Shown here piece by piece: positions 1 to 7,597 of a stretch of 64,000 bases of DNA; position 1 is the stretch's first letter; each line of letters begins with the position of its first letter. The translations under genes were made by a program, and so were the position numbers. The notes beneath the pieces were generated by a model. It ran no database searches and was not told where the DNA came from. It worked only from the letters and a program-made list of their open reading frames with translations. This DNA comes from Actinoplanes sp. SE50/110 (lineage in GTDB: Bacteria > Actinomycetota > Actinomycetes > Mycobacteriales > Micromonosporaceae). The stretch lies in NCBI RefSeq assembly GCF_900119315.1, contig NZ_LT827010.1:2030001-2094000 (forward strand), in the 5' to 3' direction.

Positions 1-629
1 CGCCGTCGTACGCCCTGCTCACCGCGGACGATCTGGACCCGGCCACGCTGGCCGGCGGGGACCTGCTCTACACCGGGTCGATCTGCCTGCTCCGCGAGCC
101 GTTCCGGACGGCCGCCCGGCGGGCGTGGGCGGACTTCACCGGATTGCGGGTCTTCGATCCCAACGTACGCCCGAAGCTGCTGCCCGACGCGGCCGCCGTG
201 ACCGCCCTGCGCGACCTGGTCGAGGAGTTCTTCGCCACGGCCGACCTGGTGAAACTCAGCTCGGCCGACGTCGAGCTGCTCTACGGCGACGCCGATGTGG
301 CCGCCGCGGCGCGGCGGATCCGGGCGCTGGGTGCCGGCGCGGTCGTGGTCACCTGCGGGGCCCGCGGCGCGCACATCGCCGCGGCCGGTGACGCGGTGCT
401 GGTGCCGGCCCCGGTGGTGGCCGCGGTCGACGCCACCGGCGCCGGGGACTCGGTGATGGGTGCGCTGGTCAGCCGGCTGCTGGCCGAGGGCCGCCCGGCG
501 GATGCGGCCGGCTGGCGGCGGCAGGTGCGTTTCGCGCTCGCGGTGGCCGCGCTGGTCTGCGAACGCCCGGGCGGCGCCACCGCGATGCCGACCCCGGCCG
601 AGGTGACCGCCCGCTGGGGCGAGCTTTGA
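1..629 (+). CDS. PfkB-family sugar kinase, C-terminal part (5' end outside window)
   Basis: The reading frame is open from the left edge (first complete codon at position 3) to the stop at 627-629, so the start lies outside the window. The visible part carries DPNVRP at about 156-173, typical of fructokinase/ribokinase-like proteins, and the C-terminal PfkB signature DATGAGDS, whose last Asp is the catalytic base that activates the sugar hydroxyl. The family phosphorylates a sugar or sugar-like substrate with ATP in the cytoplasm. The DPNVRP motif favours a fructokinase-like member, but the substrate cannot be fixed without the N-terminal half. A closer ATG at 144 would cut through the conserved fold and is not a plausible start. 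Confidence 0.85.
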   Translation, partial: PSYALLTADDLDPATLAGGDLLYTGSICLLREPFRTAARRAWADFTGLRVFDPNVRPKLLPDAAAVTALRDLVEEFFATADLVKLSSADVELLYGDADVAAAARRIRALGAGAVVVTCGARGAHIAAAGDAVLVPAPVVAAVDATGAGDSVMGALVSRLLAEGRPADAAGWRRQVRFALAVAALVCERPGGATAMPTPAEVTARWGEL

Positions 630-650
630 GCCCGACCCCGCCGGACCGGC

Positions 651-1043
651 TCAGTCGCCGAGCGCCTTGGCGATGAAGCGCTGCCGGTCGACGATCGCGC
701 GGTCGATCCGGACCTCGGCGATCACGGTGGCGCCGTCGCGCACCGTCACGTCGAAGGCCAGCGTGCGCCCGTCCACCCGGGTCAGTGCGGCCTGGGCGGT
801 CACCGTCCGGCCGACGGCGGCCGGAGCGTGGTGGTCGATCGCGGCACGGACGCCGACGGTGGTGATGCCGCCGGGCAGGTGGCGGGCGGTGGCGGCGACC
901 GTGGCGGCCTCGGCCAGCGCCAGAACCCGGGGCGTGGCCAGCACCGGGACGTCACCGGACCCGAGGGACTGGGCGGTGTCGGCATCGGTGACGGTCAACT
1001 CGACCCGGGCGCTGAGGCCGGGAGCGAACTCCGGGAGCTCCAT
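651..1043 (-). CDS. FlK-like hotdog thioesterase
   Basis: A 130-residue single-domain protein with the layout of fluoroacetyl-CoA thioesterase-like (FlK) proteins. The three FlK catalytic positions can be matched by spacing: Thr37, Glu45 (eight residues later) and His71 (26 after Glu), in the segments ATPRVLALAEAA and AAIDHHAP. The family hydrolyses short acyl-CoA thioesters. Most chromosomal members are not fluoroacetate resistance genes and their substrate is unknown, so this is a probable acyl-CoA thioesterase only. The gene is convergent with the upstream kinase (about 20 bp apart) and ends just before the PH-domain operon read in the same direction. Confidence 0.75.
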   Translation of the reverse strand: MELPEFAPGLSARVELTVTDADTAQSLGSGDVPVLATPRVLALAEAATVAATARHLPGGITTVGVRAAIDHHAPAAVGRTVTAQAALTRVDGRTLAFDVTVRDGATVIAEVRIDRAIVDRQRFIAKALGD

Positions 1044-1052
1044 GCCGACAGC

Positions 1053-2435
1053 TTAGGCCGGTGCCGGGCGTTGCCAGGGGGAGTCGTCGGCCGGCTGACC
1101 GCCGGCCGGCGCCGGGGCGGGCACCGCGGCGGGGCCGGGACGGCGGGCGTGGCGGGCCCGGCGGGCCAGCTCGTCGGCGAGCGCCCACGCCTCGGCCAGG
1201 TCACGGTCGCGGGCCACGCCGGAGCGTCCGCCGGCCGCGTCCGCGTACACCGTGGCGACCCGCAGCAGGCGCTGCAGCGGACCCTGCTCGACCCGGACGC
1301 TCTGCAGCCGGGCGTACGGCACCACCGTCATCTCCCGGGACACCCGGCCGCCGCGGGTGACCAGCACGTCGGGGTGCAGGCCGACGCCCATGAAGCGCAG
1401 CTCGAACGGGTGCAGCCAGCGGACCCGCGGCGGCGGCGGGGAGGTGGCCAGGGTGGCCAGGTCGACGCCGGGCAGCACGGCGCCAATCAGCAGCCGGGCG
1501 GCGGCCGGGTCACCGACCGGGAGCAGCCGGTCCGAGCCGCTGTCCCGGCCGTGCTCCGGGTTGTGATAACCGGCGACGTCGAGCTGCAGGTGCAGCCAGC
1601 CGGTCAGCCGCCACAGGAACGGCCAGGTGACCCGGACCGCCTGCACCCGGTGCAGCGGCACCACCTGGCTGCGGGTCTCGGTCAGGCCGTAGCGCAGCAG
1701 CAGCCGGCCGCCGGCGTCGCGGGCCAGCCGGAAATCCCAGTCGCGCAGCACCCGACGGATCGGCTGGAGCAGCACCCCGGCCATCGCGGTGACGGTGCTG
1801 GCGATCCCGATGAAGGTCCACGACCCCTCCATCACGAACTGGGTGATCACCCAGGCGACGCCGATCGGCAGCAGGAAGGCCTGCGGGGTGAGCAGCTGAC
1901 TGAACAGCAGCTGCCGGTTGCGTACCGCCAGAAGGAGATTCTCCTGGGGGACCGCGGGCAGCGGGAGGGGAGCCGACCCGGAGAGGGACAGCAGTCGCTC
2001 GCGCAGCGCCGCGGCCTCCCGCACGCTCAGGTAGGCCAGCGGGGCCTCCGCCTTGTTCCCGCCGACCACCTCCAGGCGCAGCTCGGCCAGGCCGGTGAGC
2101 TGGGCCAGCAGCGGGCGGCGCAGCTCCACCGACTGCAGGCGGTCGAGCGGGATGGCCCGGTGCCGGCGCCACAGCAGCCCGTCGCTGATCCGCAGCTCGC
2201 GGGCGACCACCTGATAGCCGGTGTTCCACCAGCCGACCGCTGAGAAGATCACCGCGCCGACCGCGATGGCGAGCACGACCAGCGCGAAGTGGGCCAGCCC
2301 GAGCTGGCGCAGGGTCTGCCAGGAGAGTGCCGCGATCATCACGGCGAGGGTCTTGGCGCCGTGCAGCAGCGGGCTGAGCGGGTGCAGCCGGCGTCGCACC
2401 CCGGCCTGCTCCGTGGTGGTCCCGGTGGCGGTCAC
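1053..2435 (-). CDS. PH-domain membrane protein, YdbT-like (three bPH2 domains)
   Basis: About 460 residues. Three bacterial PH2 units are visible, each with a beta-rich stretch ending in the R-LQSV/QAV pattern (IPLDRLQSVEL, VPLHRVQAVRV, VPYARLQSVRV), separated by hydrophobic helix pairs near residues 30-70 and 190-240. This is the YdbT layout of Bacillus and actinobacteria. The GTG start at 2435 is chosen because it overlaps the TGA of the preceding gene in a GTGA, the coupling used repeatedly in this window; the frame stays open further upstream but that would run through the YdbS-like gene. YdbS/YdbT pairs are linked to envelope stress and resistance to membrane-active bacteriocins in Bacillus; the role here is inferred. 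Confidence 0.82.
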   Translation of the reverse strand: MTATGTTTEQAGVRRRLHPLSPLLHGAKTLAVMIAALSWQTLRQLGLAHFALVVLAIAVGAVIFSAVGWWNTGYQVVARELRISDGLLWRRHRAIPLDRLQSVELRRPLLAQLTGLAELRLEVVGGNKAEAPLAYLSVREAAALRERLLSLSGSAPLPLPAVPQENLLLAVRNRQLLFSQLLTPQAFLLPIGVAWVITQFVMEGSWTFIGIASTVTAMAGVLLQPIRRVLRDWDFRLARDAGGRLLLRYGLTETRSQVVPLHRVQAVRVTWPFLWRLTGWLHLQLDVAGYHNPEHGRDSGSDRLLPVGDPAAARLLIGAVLPGVDLATLATSPPPPRVRWLHPFELRFMGVGLHPDVLVTRGGRVSREMTVVPYARLQSVRVEQGPLQRLLRVATVYADAAGGRSGVARDRDLAEAWALADELARRARHARRPGPAAVPAPAPAGGQPADDSPWQRPAPA

Positions 2436-2935
2436 AGGCCCTCGGCCCGGTCCTCGCCGAGGGTGGTGAGCCGGTCGCGCAACCGGGCCGCCTCCTCGTG
2501 CGGCAGGCCGGGCACCCGGGCGTCGCTGGCCGCCGCGGCGGTGTGCAGCTGCACGGTGGCCAGGCCGAAGGCGCGCTCGATCGGGCCGGCGGTGACGTCG
2601 ACGTACTGCATCCGGGCGTACGGGACGATGGACAGCGTGCGGACCAGCAGTCCGTGCCGGACCATCAGGTCGTTGTCCCGCTCGGCGTATCCCCAGGCGC
2701 GGACCGCGCGGATCGCGACGACGGCCCGCCAGACGCCGATCAGCAGCACCCCGCCGATGCCGGCCAGCCAGCCCCACTGGCGCAGGAACAGCCAGGCGAT
2801 GCCGAGGCCGAGCACCAGGACCGTCTGCCAGACGGCGAGCCCGAGCAGTTCCACAGTGATCAGTTTGCGGGAGACCGGGCGCCACTGGACCGTGTCCGGC
2901 CAGGGCTGCAGGGCATCGATCGGCGGCGTGCTCAC
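2432..2935 (-). CDS. PH-domain membrane protein, YdbS-like
   Basis: A 167-residue protein with two hydrophobic helices at about residues 30-80 (a pair of TM segments) followed by one bPH2 domain with the segment VPYARMQYVDV. It is the single-domain partner that normally precedes the larger YdbT-type protein and is translationally coupled to it by a four-base overlap. The two proteins probably act together in the cytoplasmic membrane. No regulatory site was recognised before it; the next upstream gene in the same direction ends only 3 bp away, so the three may form one transcript. Confidence 0.82.
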   Translation of the reverse strand: MSTPPIDALQPWPDTVQWRPVSRKLITVELLGLAVWQTVLVLGLGIAWLFLRQWGWLAGIGGVLLIGVWRAVVAIRAVRAWGYAERDNDLMVRHGLLVRTLSIVPYARMQYVDVTAGPIERAFGLATVQLHTAAAASDARVPGLPHEEAARLRDRLTTLGEDRAEGL

Positions 2936-2938
2936 ACC

Positions 2939-3151
2939 CTAGAGCGTAGGAGACGACTCGAAAGCCGTCACTTCCCGCAGGAACGAGCGGGCTTCGAGGA
3001 ACGCGCCGAGGGAGACCCGGTGCTCGTCGCAGGCCAACCAGGTCTTGCGGTATTCCGGTGCGTGCAGCTTGGGATTGTTCCAGAGTAGTTGCCAGGCCGC
3101 CGACGCACGGCAACCTTTGGCGGAGCACTGCGGGGAGAGTTCCTCAACCAT
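2939..3151 (-). CDS. Small Cys/His conserved actinobacterial protein
   Basis: About 70 residues beginning MVEELSPQCSAKGC. It contains CSAKGCRASAAW, a central WNNPKLHAPEYRKTWLACDEH segment and a C-terminal FLREV. The Cys pair and the later C-x2-H could bind a metal. I recognise it as a short protein widespread in actinobacteria, sometimes mis-named acetone carboxylase in databases; no function is established and I assign none. Possible starts are ATG at 3151 or ATG at 3163; the frame continues to a GTG at 3214, but that would place the hairpin at 3201-3232 inside the coding region. It lies 3 bp upstream of the PH-domain pair and may share their transcript. Confidence 0.7.
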   Translation of the reverse strand: MVEELSPQCSAKGCRASAAWQLLWNNPKLHAPEYRKTWLACDEHRVSLGAFLEARSFLREVTAFESSPTL

Positions 3152-3200
3152 GTCGACCAACATAAGGGAAACGACTCGGGAGAAATAAAAGAGTGTTATG

Positions 3201-3232
3201 CGCCGGGCGGCCACGGGGGAAGCCGCCCGGCG
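3201..3232. terminator. Perfect 10-bp stem-loop between divergent genes
   Basis: CGCCGGGCGG at 3201-3210 is the exact reverse complement of CCGCCCGGCG at 3223-3232, with a 12-nt loop. On the minus strand it is followed by a T-rich stretch (positions 3181-3200). It lies upstream of the small Cys protein gene and upstream of moxR on the other strand, so it could be a transcript-end or leader hairpin, or a protein-binding inverted repeat; the sequence does not decide between these. Confidence 0.5.
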
Positions 3233-3453
3233 ACGAGGTAAATGCTACACGGTTCACAGACTTCCGTATCCACCCGGTGAGCGTGCCCGTTCCGGCGGAT
3301 CGCGCAGAAAGATCAACATGTTCGGCCGATAGTGCCCTGGGCTGCGCGGATCCCCGGGATGGCGGGGAGTGGTCTCTATGCTTCCAGGAACGTCGTGTAA
3401 GTCTTGACCGTCGGCATCCGCGCCGGCGGACAGGTGACCGTTGTGGAGGACCG

Positions 3454-4632
3454 GTGGCGCAGCCCAGCACGCCCGAGACCGAGACCACCCCGGAGGGGGC
3501 CGCCCCGGTTCCGCCGGCGCACGACGCGTCGCAGCTGGAGCGGGCGATGTTCGAGGTCAAGCGGGTCATCGTCGGCCAGGACCGGATGGTCGAGCGGATG
3601 TTCGTGGCGCTGCTGGCCCGCGGTCACTGCCTGTTGGAGGGCGTGCCCGGGGTGGCCAAGACCCTCGCGGTGGAGACCCTGGCCAAGGTGGTCGGCGGCA
3701 CCTTCTCCCGGGTGCAGTTCACCCCCGACCTGGTCCCGGCCGACATCGTCGGCACCCGGATCTACCGGCAGAGCAACGAGAAGTTCGACGTCGAACTCGG
3801 CCCGGTCTTCGTCAACTTCCTGCTGGCCGACGAGATCAACCGGGCCCCGGCCAAGGTGCAGTCGGCGCTGCTCGAGGTGATGGCCGAGCACCAGGTGTCG
3901 ATCGGCGGCAAGAGCCACGAGGTGCCCGACCCGTTCCTGGTGATGGCCACCCAGAACCCGATCGAGCAGGAGGGTGTCTACCCGCTGCCCGAGGCGCAGC
4001 GCGACCGCTTCCTCATGAAGATCATCGTGGGCTACCCGACCGATGCCGAGGAGCGCGAGATCGTCTACCGGATGGGGGTCAGCGCGCCGGAGCCCAAGCA
4101 GGTCTTCACCCCGGACGACCTGCTCGCCCTGCAGCGCCGCGCCGACCAGGTGTTCGTGCACAACGCGCTGGTCGACTACACGGTCCGGCTGGTGCTGGCC
4201 ACTCGCGCCCCGGCCCAGCACGGCATGCCCGACGTCGCCCAACTGATCCAGTACGGCGCCTCGCCGCGCGCCTCGCTCGGCATCGTCCGCGCCACCCGGG
4301 CGCTGGCCCTGCTCCGCGGCCGGGACTACGCGCTGCCGCAGGACCTGCAGGACGTCGCGCCGGACATCCTGCGCCACCGCCTGGTGCTCAGCTACGACGC
4401 GCTCGCCGACGACGTCCCGGCCGACCAGATCGTGGCGCGGATCATGCAGGCCGTGCCGATGCCGTCGGTCGCCTCCCGGCAGGGCGCCGCGCCGGCCGGC
4501 GGCACGCCGCCGCTGCCGCCGGGCCCGCCGCAGCCGGTCGGCGCCCCGGCCTTCCCGCAGAGCGGCGCCCCGGCCTTCCCGCAGAGCGGCGCCCCGGCCT
4601 TCCCGCAGAGTGGCGGCTGGCCGCACCCGTGA
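3454..4632 (+). CDS. moxR: MoxR-family AAA+ ATPase
   Basis: A 392-residue AAA+ chaperone-like ATPase. Walker A is GVPGVAKT at about residues 63-70, Walker B is LLADEINRAP, and the sensor region ATQNPIEQEG follows. Members remodel or activate partner proteins bearing VWA domains, often for metal insertion or envelope assembly. The GTG at 3454 follows a GGAGGA Shine-Dalgarno at 3445-3450, although the 3-nt gap is short. The last 30 residues are a Pro/Gly-rich tail with three copies of GAPAFPQS. It starts an operon with the DUF58 and VWA genes, each coupled by 4-bp overlaps. The same order precedes fabG1-inhA-hemZ in mycobacteria (moxR1, Rv1480, Rv1481). Confidence 0.92.
   Translation: MAQPSTPETETTPEGAAPVPPAHDASQLERAMFEVKRVIVGQDRMVERMFVALLARGHCLLEGVPGVAKTLAVETLAKVVGGTFSRVQFTPDLVPADIVGTRIYRQSNEKFDVELGPVFVNFLLADEINRAPAKVQSALLEVMAEHQVSIGGKSHEVPDPFLVMATQNPIEQEGVYPLPEAQRDRFLMKIIVGYPTDAEEREIVYRMGVSAPEPKQVFTPDDLLALQRRADQVFVHNALVDYTVRLVLATRAPAQHGMPDVAQLIQYGASPRASLGIVRATRALALLRGRDYALPQDLQDVAPDILRHRLVLSYDALADDVPADQIVARIMQAVPMPSVASRQGAAPAGGTPPLPPGPPQPVGAPAFPQSGAPAFPQSGAPAFPQSGGWPHP
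4540..4611 (+). repeat. Three 24-bp tandem repeats in the moxR 3' end
   Basis: Three head-to-tail units (4540-4563, 4564-4587, 4588-4611), nearly identical at DNA level, encode three copies of the octapeptide GAPAFPQS. The unit length is a multiple of three, so copy-number change would lengthen or shorten the flexible tail without a frameshift. Confidence 0.9.
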
Positions 4633-5576
4633 GCCTGCCCGCCACGCCGCCACCGGCGCCGCCCGAGGAGGCGGCCCGAGCCGAGGCCGTGCTCGCCCGC
4701 CTGCAGCTGCTGGTCACCCGGAAACTCGACGGCCTGCTCCAGGGCGACTACGTCGGCCTGCTGCCCGGTCCGGGCACCGAGGCCGGCGAGTCCCGGGAGT
4801 ACCGTCCCGGCGACGATGTGCGCCGGATGGACTGGCCGGTCACCGCCCGCACCACGCTCCCGCACGTGCGCCGCACGGTGGCCGACCGGGAGCTGGAGAC
4901 GTGGATGGCGATCGACCTGTCGGCCAGCCTCGACTTCGGCACCGCCAAGTGGCTGAAGAAGGACCTGGTGATCGCCGCGGCCACCGCGATCACGCACCTG
5001 AGCGCCCGGGGCGGCAACCGGGTGGGCGCCGTGGTCGGCACCGGCACCGGCACCGGCGGCGACGTGGTGCGGATGCCGGCCCGGCCGGGCCGCAAGGAGG
5101 CGCAGGGGCTGCTGCGCGGGATCGCCCGCACCGCGATCCGGCCCGGGCGCACCGACCTGGGCGCCCTGATCGACACGCTGAACCGGCCACCCCGGCGGCG
5201 CGGTGTGGCCGTGGTGATCTCCGACTTCCTGGCCCCGGTGGACGGCTGGGCCCGCCCGGTGCGCCGGCTCGGCGTCCGGCACGACGTGCTGGCCATCGAG
5301 GTGGTCGACCCGCGGGAGCTGGAGCTGCCGGACGTCGGCGTGCTGGCCCTGATGGACCCGGAGACCGGCGCGCTGCACGAGGTGCAGACCGCCGATCCGA
5401 GACTGCGGGAGCGGTACGCGGCGGCGGCCGGCGAGCAGCGCGCCGCGATCGCCCGCACCCTGCGCGCGGCCGGCGCCGCCCACCTGCGCCTGCGCACCGA
5501 CACCGACTGGCTGCTGGACATGGTCCGCTTCGTGGCCGCCCAACGACACGCACGCACCCGGGGGACCACTCGATGA
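4629..5576 (+). CDS. DUF58 domain protein of the MoxR-VWA operon
   Basis: A 315-residue DUF58 protein. The conserved segment EYRPGDDVRRMDWPVTAR near residues 57-75 is diagnostic, and the rest resembles a VWA-like fold with the acidic stretch AIDLSASLDFG. Such proteins are usually encoded between moxR and a VWA membrane protein and are thought to work with them on an unknown envelope substrate. The GTG start at 4629 overlaps the moxR TGA (GTGA) and its own stop overlaps the next ATG (ATGA), so expression of all three should be tightly coupled. Confidence 0.9.
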   Translation: MSLPATPPPAPPEEAARAEAVLARLQLLVTRKLDGLLQGDYVGLLPGPGTEAGESREYRPGDDVRRMDWPVTARTTLPHVRRTVADRELETWMAIDLSASLDFGTAKWLKKDLVIAAATAITHLSARGGNRVGAVVGTGTGTGGDVVRMPARPGRKEAQGLLRGIARTAIRPGRTDLGALIDTLNRPPRRRGVAVVISDFLAPVDGWARPVRRLGVRHDVLAIEVVDPRELELPDVGVLALMDPETGALHEVQTADPRLRERYAAAAGEQRAAIARTLRAAGAAHLRLRTDTDWLLDMVRFVAAQRHARTRGTTR

Positions 5577-6523
5577 TCCGTTTCCTGGCTCCGTGGTGGC
5601 TGCTGACGCTGCTGCCCGTCCTGGCCGTCGCCGGCGCCTACGTGTGGCGGCAGCTGCGCCGCAAGTCGTTCGCGATCCGCTTCACCAACGTCGACCTGCT
5701 GCGCACCCTCGCACCGAAGGGGCTGGGCTGGCGCCGGCACGTGTCGGCGGTCGCGTTCCTGCTGATGATGGCGGCGCTGGCGTGCTCCACGGCGCGGCCG
5801 TCGGTGGACACCAAGCAGCCGCTGGAGCGGGCGACCGTGATGCTGGCCATCGACGTGTCGCTGTCGATGCAGGCCGACGACGTGGCCCCGACCCGGATCC
5901 AGGCGGCGCAGGAGGCGGCCAAGGCGTTCGTCAACGAGCTGCCGCCCACCTACAACCTGGGCCTGGTGTCCTTCGCGAAGGCGGCGAACGTGCTGGTCGC
6001 GCCGACCAAGGACCGGTCCGAGGTGCTGGCCGGGATCGACTCGCTGACCCTGGCCGAGGCGACCGCGACCGGGGAGGCGGTGTTCACCTCACTGGACGCG
6101 ATCCGCTCGGTGCCCGGGGACGGGGCGAACGGCGCGCCGCCGGCCCGGATCGTGCTGCTCTCCGACGGGTACCGCACCTCCGGCCGCTCGATCGAGGACG
6201 CCGCGACCGCGGCCGCCGGGGCGAACGTGCCGGTCAGCACGATCGCCTTCGGCACCGACACCGGCGTGGTCGACATCCGCGGCCAGCTGCAGCGGGTGCC
6301 GGTGGACCGGCTCTCGCTGCAGGAGCTGGCCGACCGGACCAAGGGCTACTTCTACGAGGCGGCCTCGGTGAGCGAGCTCAAGAAGGTCTACCAGGACATG
6401 GGCAGCTCGATCGGGCACCGGACGCAGCCGCGCGAGGTAACCCAGTGGTACGCCGCGACGGCCCTGCTGCTGGCGCTGATCGGCGCCGCGACGAGTCTGC
6501 TGTGGACGTCGCGGCTGCCGTGA
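5573..6523 (+). CDS. BatA-like VWA-domain membrane protein
   Basis: A 316-residue protein with two hydrophobic segments near the N-terminus (about residues 5-24 and 55-75), a von Willebrand factor A domain, and a C-terminal TM segment in WYAATALLLALIGAATSLLW. The MIDAS motif DVSLS is visible near residue 93, and a later Thr/Asp-bearing segment (LLSDGYRTSG) fits the rest of the metal site. The VWA domain should face the extracytoplasmic side, anchored at both ends. It is the third gene of the moxR operon and corresponds in position to Rv1481 of mycobacteria. The ATG at 5573 overlaps the preceding TGA. Confidence 0.9.
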   Translation: MIRFLAPWWLLTLLPVLAVAGAYVWRQLRRKSFAIRFTNVDLLRTLAPKGLGWRRHVSAVAFLLMMAALACSTARPSVDTKQPLERATVMLAIDVSLSMQADDVAPTRIQAAQEAAKAFVNELPPTYNLGLVSFAKAANVLVAPTKDRSEVLAGIDSLTLAEATATGEAVFTSLDAIRSVPGDGANGAPPARIVLLSDGYRTSGRSIEDAATAAAGANVPVSTIAFGTDTGVVDIRGQLQRVPVDRLSLQELADRTKGYFYEAASVSELKKVYQDMGSSIGHRTQPREVTQWYAATALLLALIGAATSLLWTSRLP

Positions 6524-6547
6524 AGCCGTGCGAGCCGGCCGAGCCGG

Positions 6548-6634
6548 TCAGGCGTTGTGCGAGGTCAGGACGAAGAGCAGGACGACCCAGGCGGTCATCA
6601 CGGTGAAGCCGAGGGGAGCGATCAGGTTCTTCAT
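6548..6634 (-). CDS. 28-residue single-TM peptide
   Basis: A very short frame: MKNLIAPLGFTVMTAWVV continues into a hydrophobic stretch and ends SHNA. Residues 4-24 form one plausible transmembrane helix with a single Lys at the N-terminal side. AGGTGG lies about nine bases before the ATG, a good Shine-Dalgarno distance. It is encoded on the strand opposite the VWA gene, ending 25 bp beyond its stop. No family was recognised with certainty. Evidence is coding-like composition, a ribosome site and a clear TM helix; expression is unproven. Confidence 0.5.
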   Translation of the reverse strand: MKNLIAPLGFTVMTAWVVLLFVLTSHNA

Positions 6635-6949
6635 GGTGGGGCCACCTACTTCCGCAGCGTGACGGGCGGGGAGAGAACACGCGGTCACGTCGCGGCCATG
6701 CCCACTCCCGGTGGTGTCGCGGCGCACACGACACGACCGGCCACCCTGGGGTCAGGGTGCGTCCGGTGGAGTGGGTGGGAGATCTGGTCAGCGGTCAGAA
6801 GCGCTGACGAGCGTCCCGGCCACGACTAGGAGGATCGCTATCTCGCACAGCGATCACCTCCGTCGGTCGTCGGGCCTGGGAACCGTCGTGGACTGTACCC
6901 CTTAAGCGCCACTTAAGAAAAATCAGGTGTCGAGGAACACCCGGACGGG
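6635..6949. other. Intergenic region with two inverted repeats
   Basis: No convincing gene. It holds GTCAGCG/CGCTGAC around 6788-6807, and a longer stem-loop at 6829-6861 in which GGAG and GATCGCT (6829-6839) pair with AGCGATC and CTCC (6849-6861), with a two-base bulge. Two CTTAAG hexamers lie at about 6902-6918. These could form the end of the response regulator transcript or protein-binding sites. Confidence 0.4.
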
Positions 6950-7597
6950 TCACTCCCCGGCCGCGACCAGGCCGGTCTCGTAGGCGAAGACCACCGCCTG
7001 CGCCCGGTCGCGGAGCGCGAGTTTCATCAGGATCCGCCCGACATGCGTCTTGACCGTCTGCTCGGCCACCACCAGGTCGGCGGCGATCTCCTGGTTCGAC
7101 CGGCCGCGGGCGATCAACCGCAGCACCTCGGTCTCGCGCGGGGTGAGCGCGTTCAGCGCGACCGGGCGGGGCCGGTCGGCGCGCGGGCGGGCGGCGAAGT
7201 CGGCGATCAGCCGGCGGGTCACCGACGGGGCCAGCAGCGCCTCACCGGCGGCCACCACGCGGACCGCCTGCACCAGGTCGGCGGCGGGGGCGTCCTTGAG
7301 AAGGAAGCCGCTCGCGCCGGCGCGCAGCGCCTCGTACACGTAGTCGTCGAGGTCGAAGGTGGTCAGGATCAGGATCCGCGGGCCGCCGGCCAGCCGCCGG
7401 GTGGCTTCCAGGCCGTCCATCACCGGCATCCGGATGTCCATCAGGACCACGTCCGGATTCAGCTCGCGGGCGGCGGTGACCGCGGCCGCGCCGTCCGCCG
7501 CGTCCCCGACCACCAGCACGTCCGGCTGGGCGGCCAGCAGCGCGCCGAAACCCTGGCGCACCATCGCCTGGTCGTCGGCGATCAGTACCTTGATCAT
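6950..7597 (-). CDS. NarL/LuxR-type response regulator
   Basis: A 215-residue regulator with an N-terminal receiver domain (DDQAMVRQG acidic pair; phosphoacceptor Asp in DVVLMDIRMP; switch Lys in LLKDAP) and a C-terminal LuxR-type helix-turn-helix (LTPRETEVLRLIARGRSNQEIA ... VKTHVGRILMKL). It binds DNA after phosphorylation by the histidine kinase encoded just upstream; the two overlap by ATGA. The target genes cannot be read from the sequence. The pair sits inside an otherwise conserved moxR-to-fabG neighbourhood, so envelope or lipid genes next to it are reasonable candidates. Confidence 0.93.
   Translation of the reverse strand: MIKVLIADDQAMVRQGFGALLAAQPDVLVVGDAADGAAAVTAARELNPDVVLMDIRMPVMDGLEATRRLAGGPRILILTTFDLDDYVYEALRAGASGFLLKDAPAADLVQAVRVVAAGEALLAPSVTRRLIADFAARPRADRPRPVALNALTPRETEVLRLIARGRSNQEIAADLVVAEQTVKTHVGRILMKLALRDRAQAVVFAYETGLVAAGE

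Noticed and set aside
1053..3128. A 691-codon open frame covering both PH-domain genes and beyond
   Set aside because: Only the part from 2435 downward has PH-domain character; the rest is the other frame of the YdbS-like and Cys-rich genes.
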